From NCBI RefSeq assembly GCF_943912825.1, contig NZ_CALTUX010000001.1:51157-115156 (forward strand): DNA of 64,000 bases, written 5' to 3'. Of this stretch, positions 61,470 to 64,000 are shown piece by piece. Position numbers and translations under genes: made by a program. Below the pieces are notes generated by a model. That model was not told the origin of the DNA. It ran no database searches and was given only the letters and a program-made list of their open reading frames with translations. This DNA comes from an uncultured Anaerococcus sp. Its GTDB lineage: Bacteria > Bacillota > Clostridia > Tissierellales > Peptoniphilaceae. The stretch's first letter is position 1, and every line of letters starts with the position of its first letter.

Positions 61470-61497
61470 TTGATAATTAGGTCATTAAGGATATAAT
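61470..61497 (+). promoter_or_regulatory. promoter of the glucosaminidase gene
   Basis: TTGATA (61470-61475) and TATAAT (61492-61497), spacing 16, starting three bases after the pyrE stop. No terminator was seen at the end of the pyr operon. Confidence 0.65.
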
Positions 61498-61527
61498 TTT
61501 ATTATAATGATATATTAAAGGAGACTT

Positions 61528-62238
61528 ATGATATATAAAAAGAATATATTTAGTAGTCTTATATTTTTAATGGCAATAGTCATATCCTTTATAAATTTTG
61601 CAAAAATTTCATATGCTGATAAGGCTAAAAAGCCTACTAAAGATTCTCTGCTTAATGGACTTAGGCAGATTTCAGCAGAAACTTACAATCTAAAAGATAT
61701 GAGAGATATAAGATTTAATAAATTAAAAAAAGACCTTGAGGAATTTAAAGACAAGGGATCAGCAAAAATATCAGAAAAAAATTATTTCTATCTCTTAAAT
61801 CCTACTAATTTTACAGCCGAAGAATTAGAGTGGGGCCTTGCAGGTACAAATCTTAATTCTTTAGGCAAGGATTTTAAAGAAGTAAGTGAAGATGTAGAAA
61901 TAAATCCAATATTACTGATGGCCATGGCTAAGCATGAAACAGGAAATGGTACAAGTGACCTTTACAAGCATAAGAAGAATCTTTTTGGATTCAATGCCTA
62001 TGATTATGATCCATACAATCAAGCTACAGACTTTGAGAATGAGAGATCATCTATTGATACAGTAGCAAAACATTTAAAAAACGAATACCTAAATAAAGAA
62101 GGTAAGTTTTATAATGGTATATCTACCGCTGGAATTGGAAAGCTTTATGCAACTGACAAAGATTGGTCTAAAAAGGTAGATTGGATGATGATAGAAGTAG
62201 CCCAGGCTATGATCAAAGCTTATGAAGTTTATGACTGA
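61528..62238 (+). CDS. secreted glucosaminidase-domain cell-wall hydrolase
   Basis: A 236-residue secreted protein. Residues 1-31 form a signal peptide (basic start, hydrophobic core, then ISYADKA). The C-terminal domain (about 105-236) resembles bacterial N-acetylglucosaminidases of GH73/Flg_bact type, with the likely catalytic glutamate in AMAKHETGNGTSDL and the conserved NLFGFNAYDYDP. It has no cell-wall anchor or binding repeats. It probably cleaves peptidoglycan glycan strands. AAAGGAG precedes the ATG. Confidence 0.87.
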   Translation: MIYKKNIFSSLIFLMAIVISFINFAKISYADKAKKPTKDSLLNGLRQISAETYNLKDMRDIRFNKLKKDLEEFKDKGSAKISEKNYFYLLNPTNFTAEELEWGLAGTNLNSLGKDFKEVSEDVEINPILLMAMAKHETGNGTSDLYKHKKNLFGFNAYDYDPYNQATDFENERSSIDTVAKHLKNEYLNKEGKFYNGISTAGIGKLYATDKDWSKKVDWMMIEVAQAMIKAYEVYD

Positions 62239-62258
62239 TTATTAAGAAAGGAACAATA

Positions 62259-63920
62259 ATGAATACTAGAGATTATTTAAATGGTACATCTACGGATGGC
62301 TATGAATTTTTTGGAGCTCATAAGAGAAAATCAAATGATTATATTTTTAGACTTTTAGCACCAAATGCTAAAGAGGCTTATATAGCAGGAGATTTTAACA
62401 ATTGGGAGAAGACTCCTATGCGTAAATATAGCACAGGAGTCTTTTCTGTAACAATTGAAAAGGCTAAAAATCTAGACGAGTATGAATATGAAATTGTTGA
62501 TAAGGATGGAAATTCCTACAAAAAACTAGATCCATATGCCAAAAGAATAAACCTAGATGAAGGCACATCAGTCATAATTGATGATGATTATAAATTTAAA
62601 TATAAGAAATCTAAAAGTGAAGCTAAAAACATATATCAGATTCATTTAGGATCCATGTTTAGATCTAACAAGGATAAAACTTCAATCTATGATCAAATTG
62701 TAAAACATGTCAAGGAAAATAATTTTTCCCACGTCCAACTTATGCCAATTAGTGAATATAAAAATTATAAGCAAATGGGATATTCTTCTATAGGACATTT
62801 TGCATTTTCCTCCAGATATGGAGATTTGAAAGACTTTAAAGAATTTGTAGATAAGCTACACAAAGAAAAAATCGGCCTAATTGTCGAACTTGATATAGCT
62901 GAATTTGATCCAGATTTTCTTTATTTAGATAGGTTTGATGGTACAAATGTATATAACTATGACTATGACAATATCAAATATAATTATTTTGGATCTATAA
63001 ACTTTGATCCAACAAAAGAATTAGTAAGGTCTTATCTTTTATCCGTAGTTGAATATTATACAAAAGTCCTAAATATAGATGGAATTTTCTTCCCATCAGC
63101 TGAAAATATGATATTTTGGCAAGGGGATAGGAATAGGGGAATAAATAATAATTGGTTAGACCTCATTAAAGAAGTAAATGATTTAATAAGAGCAAATAGG
63201 TCTTTTTCAATTGGTGGAATTAATGGGAGTGTAGATGGTTTAGATTTGCCATTTGATTATATTTTCGATAGCAGATTTAAAAATATGATTGAACTATTTA
63301 AGACAGAACCTATACAAAGGGCAAATTTCCAAGCCTATGTTAGAGATTTGATAGGAAATGACAATGGCCATCTTATTCATGGTTTTTCATATGTAGATAG
63401 CTTTGTAAATGAAGCAAGTCTTGCCATGAAGATGTATTCAAATGATAAGAAATTTGAACAGCTTAAGACCCTTATGACCTTCTTATATAGTTTGAAATCA
63501 ACTAAGACAATTTTTATGAGTGATGAATTAGCTGATTTTGATACTTTTTCAATCTATGATGAATTCACCTACGAAAAATTTGATTCAAATCAAGTTAAAT
63601 TTAATGATTTCTATAAGGATTTAACAAAGCTATATATGGAAAATAAGGCCTTAAGCCATGTTGATTCTGCCATTAGGACATTGGATATTGAAGGATATAG
63701 TTTGTATGCCTATGAGAGATCTTATAAGAATGAAAAGCTATTAGTTGTGACAAATTTTACAGATATTGATTATAAGATAAACGCTCCATATGATTTAGAA
63801 GAATTAATTAATACTGATGATTTAAAATATATGGGAGATGGCAATACCAATGGTCTTGTAAAAAGGGGAGAAGATATAAGATTAGCTCCTTATAACTCCG
63901 CTATTTTTAAAATTAAATAA
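62259..63920 (+). CDS. GlgB-like GH13 protein lacking the catalytic residues
   Basis: A 553-residue homologue of 1,4-alpha-glucan branching enzyme. The N-terminal CBM48 domain (about 15-125) is well kept (AYIAGDFNNW), and the FDGTNVYNYD block and C-terminal beta domain also align with GlgB. However, the GlgB block RVDAV reads FFPSA here, the AEES acid/base block reads GGIN, and SHDE reads GFSY. So the nucleophile Asp, acid/base Glu and stabilising Asp are all replaced. The frame is intact. It may bind glucan or regulate rather than catalyse. It follows the glucosaminidase by 20 bases. Confidence 0.82.
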   Translation: MNTRDYLNGTSTDGYEFFGAHKRKSNDYIFRLLAPNAKEAYIAGDFNNWEKTPMRKYSTGVFSVTIEKAKNLDEYEYEIVDKDGNSYKKLDPYAKRINLDEGTSVIIDDDYKFKYKKSKSEAKNIYQIHLGSMFRSNKDKTSIYDQIVKHVKENNFSHVQLMPISEYKNYKQMGYSSIGHFAFSSRYGDLKDFKEFVDKLHKEKIGLIVELDIAEFDPDFLYLDRFDGTNVYNYDYDNIKYNYFGSINFDPTKELVRSYLLSVVEYYTKVLNIDGIFFPSAENMIFWQGDRNRGINNNWLDLIKEVNDLIRANRSFSIGGINGSVDGLDLPFDYIFDSRFKNMIELFKTEPIQRANFQAYVRDLIGNDNGHLIHGFSYVDSFVNEASLAMKMYSNDKKFEQLKTLMTFLYSLKSTKTIFMSDELADFDTFSIYDEFTYEKFDSNQVKFNDFYKDLTKLYMENKALSHVDSAIRTLDIEGYSLYAYERSYKNEKLLVVTNFTDIDYKINAPYDLEELINTDDLKYMGDGNTNGLVKRGEDIRLAPYNSAIFKIK

Positions 63921-63940
63921 ATTAAAAAACTCCAAATCTT

Positions 63941-64000
63941 CTACATTGACCTGAACCCGTAAACACGGAATAATTTAATAATCTTTTAAGCGGAATGTAA
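63941..64000 (+). mobile_element. possible left end of an IS3-type element, cut by the window edge
   Basis: The last bases contain TTGACCTGAACCC followed by an AT-rich leader and GCGGAATGTAA, a layout reminiscent of the terminal repeat and leader of IS3/IS150-like elements just before orfA. No transposase sequence is in the window, so this is a tentative pattern match only. Confidence 0.25.

Noticed and set aside
62259..63920. GlgB-like gene as a frameshifted pseudogene
   Set aside because: The frame is open over the full length with good N- and C-terminal similarity; only catalytic residues differ.

Overview
The window reads as a chromosome segment of a low-GC, Gram-positive, obligately anaerobic bacterium, most likely an anaerobic coccus of the Anaerococcus/Peptoniphilus group. 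The genus is inference. The support is an AT-rich sequence with strong AGGAGG ribosome sites, an oxygen-sensitive class III ribonucleotide reductase, a 2[4Fe-4S] ferredoxin, a clostridial-type SCIFF peptide locus, ThyX, and PyrK/PyrD of the class 1B kind. Genes are densely packed, often overlap by 1-14 bases, and lie mostly on the + strand. No complete insertion sequence, prophage or CRISPR array is visible.

Layout. 1-121: ferredoxin tail and its terminator. 307-3822: threonine operon hom-thrC-thrB, facing a tRNA-Thr(CGT) gene across a shared terminator. 4027-9693: two membrane proteins (one TraX-like), tex and proS. 9760-18096: fba, rho, rpmE, prmC, prfA, a cation diffusion facilitator, the tRNA-modification enzyme Sua5, upp and murA. 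18097-20872: recD2 and a ComFC-like protein. 20906-23964 (minus): a ranthipeptide-type locus with SCIFF precursor, its radical SAM/SPASM maturase and a PLP-dependent decarboxylase-like protein. 24052-29141: LCP protein, apt, then a cbpA-like J-protein and clpB behind a promoter carrying a CtsR operator. 29223-31948: nrdD-nrdG behind paired NrdR boxes. 31973-33910: LemA, TPM-domain protein and nucleoside deoxyribosyltransferase. 33924-34075: a large imperfect palindrome that looks like a small non-autonomous element. 34190-36900: polyhydroxyalkanoate genes phaE-phaC-phaJ. 36956-37584 (minus): folT under a tetrahydrofolate riboswitch, preceded by a nitroreductase. 38429-44873: a nuclease-helicase fusion, rlmD and four poorly characterised genes. 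44880-46225: a fluoride riboswitch controlling a cation:proton antiporter. 46282-51134: thyX and a MacB-type ABC exporter with a long extracellular coiled coil. 51210-55839: phosphatase, YhaO/YhaN-like nuclease pair, metallophosphoesterase, CYTH protein. 55894-61467: complete pyrimidine operon pyrB-I-C-F-K-D-E. 61528-63920: a secreted glucosaminidase and a branching-enzyme homologue that has lost its catalytic residues. The last 60 bases may be the edge of an IS3-type element.

Functional themes. Nucleotide supply is heavily represented (pyr operon, upp, apt, nrdDG, thyX, deoxyribosyltransferase, folate uptake). Translation termination genes prmC and prfA sit together, and RF1 is the PrmC substrate. 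Regulation can be read from the DNA at several points: CtsR, NrdR, a THF riboswitch, a fluoride riboswitch, and hairpins placed directly before rho and prmC. The most unusual items are the catalytically dead GlgB-like protein, the PHA cassette in an apparent strict anaerobe next to a MITE-like palindrome, the SCIFF locus with its own near-consensus promoter, and the PD-(D/E)XK/XPD-type helicase fusion.
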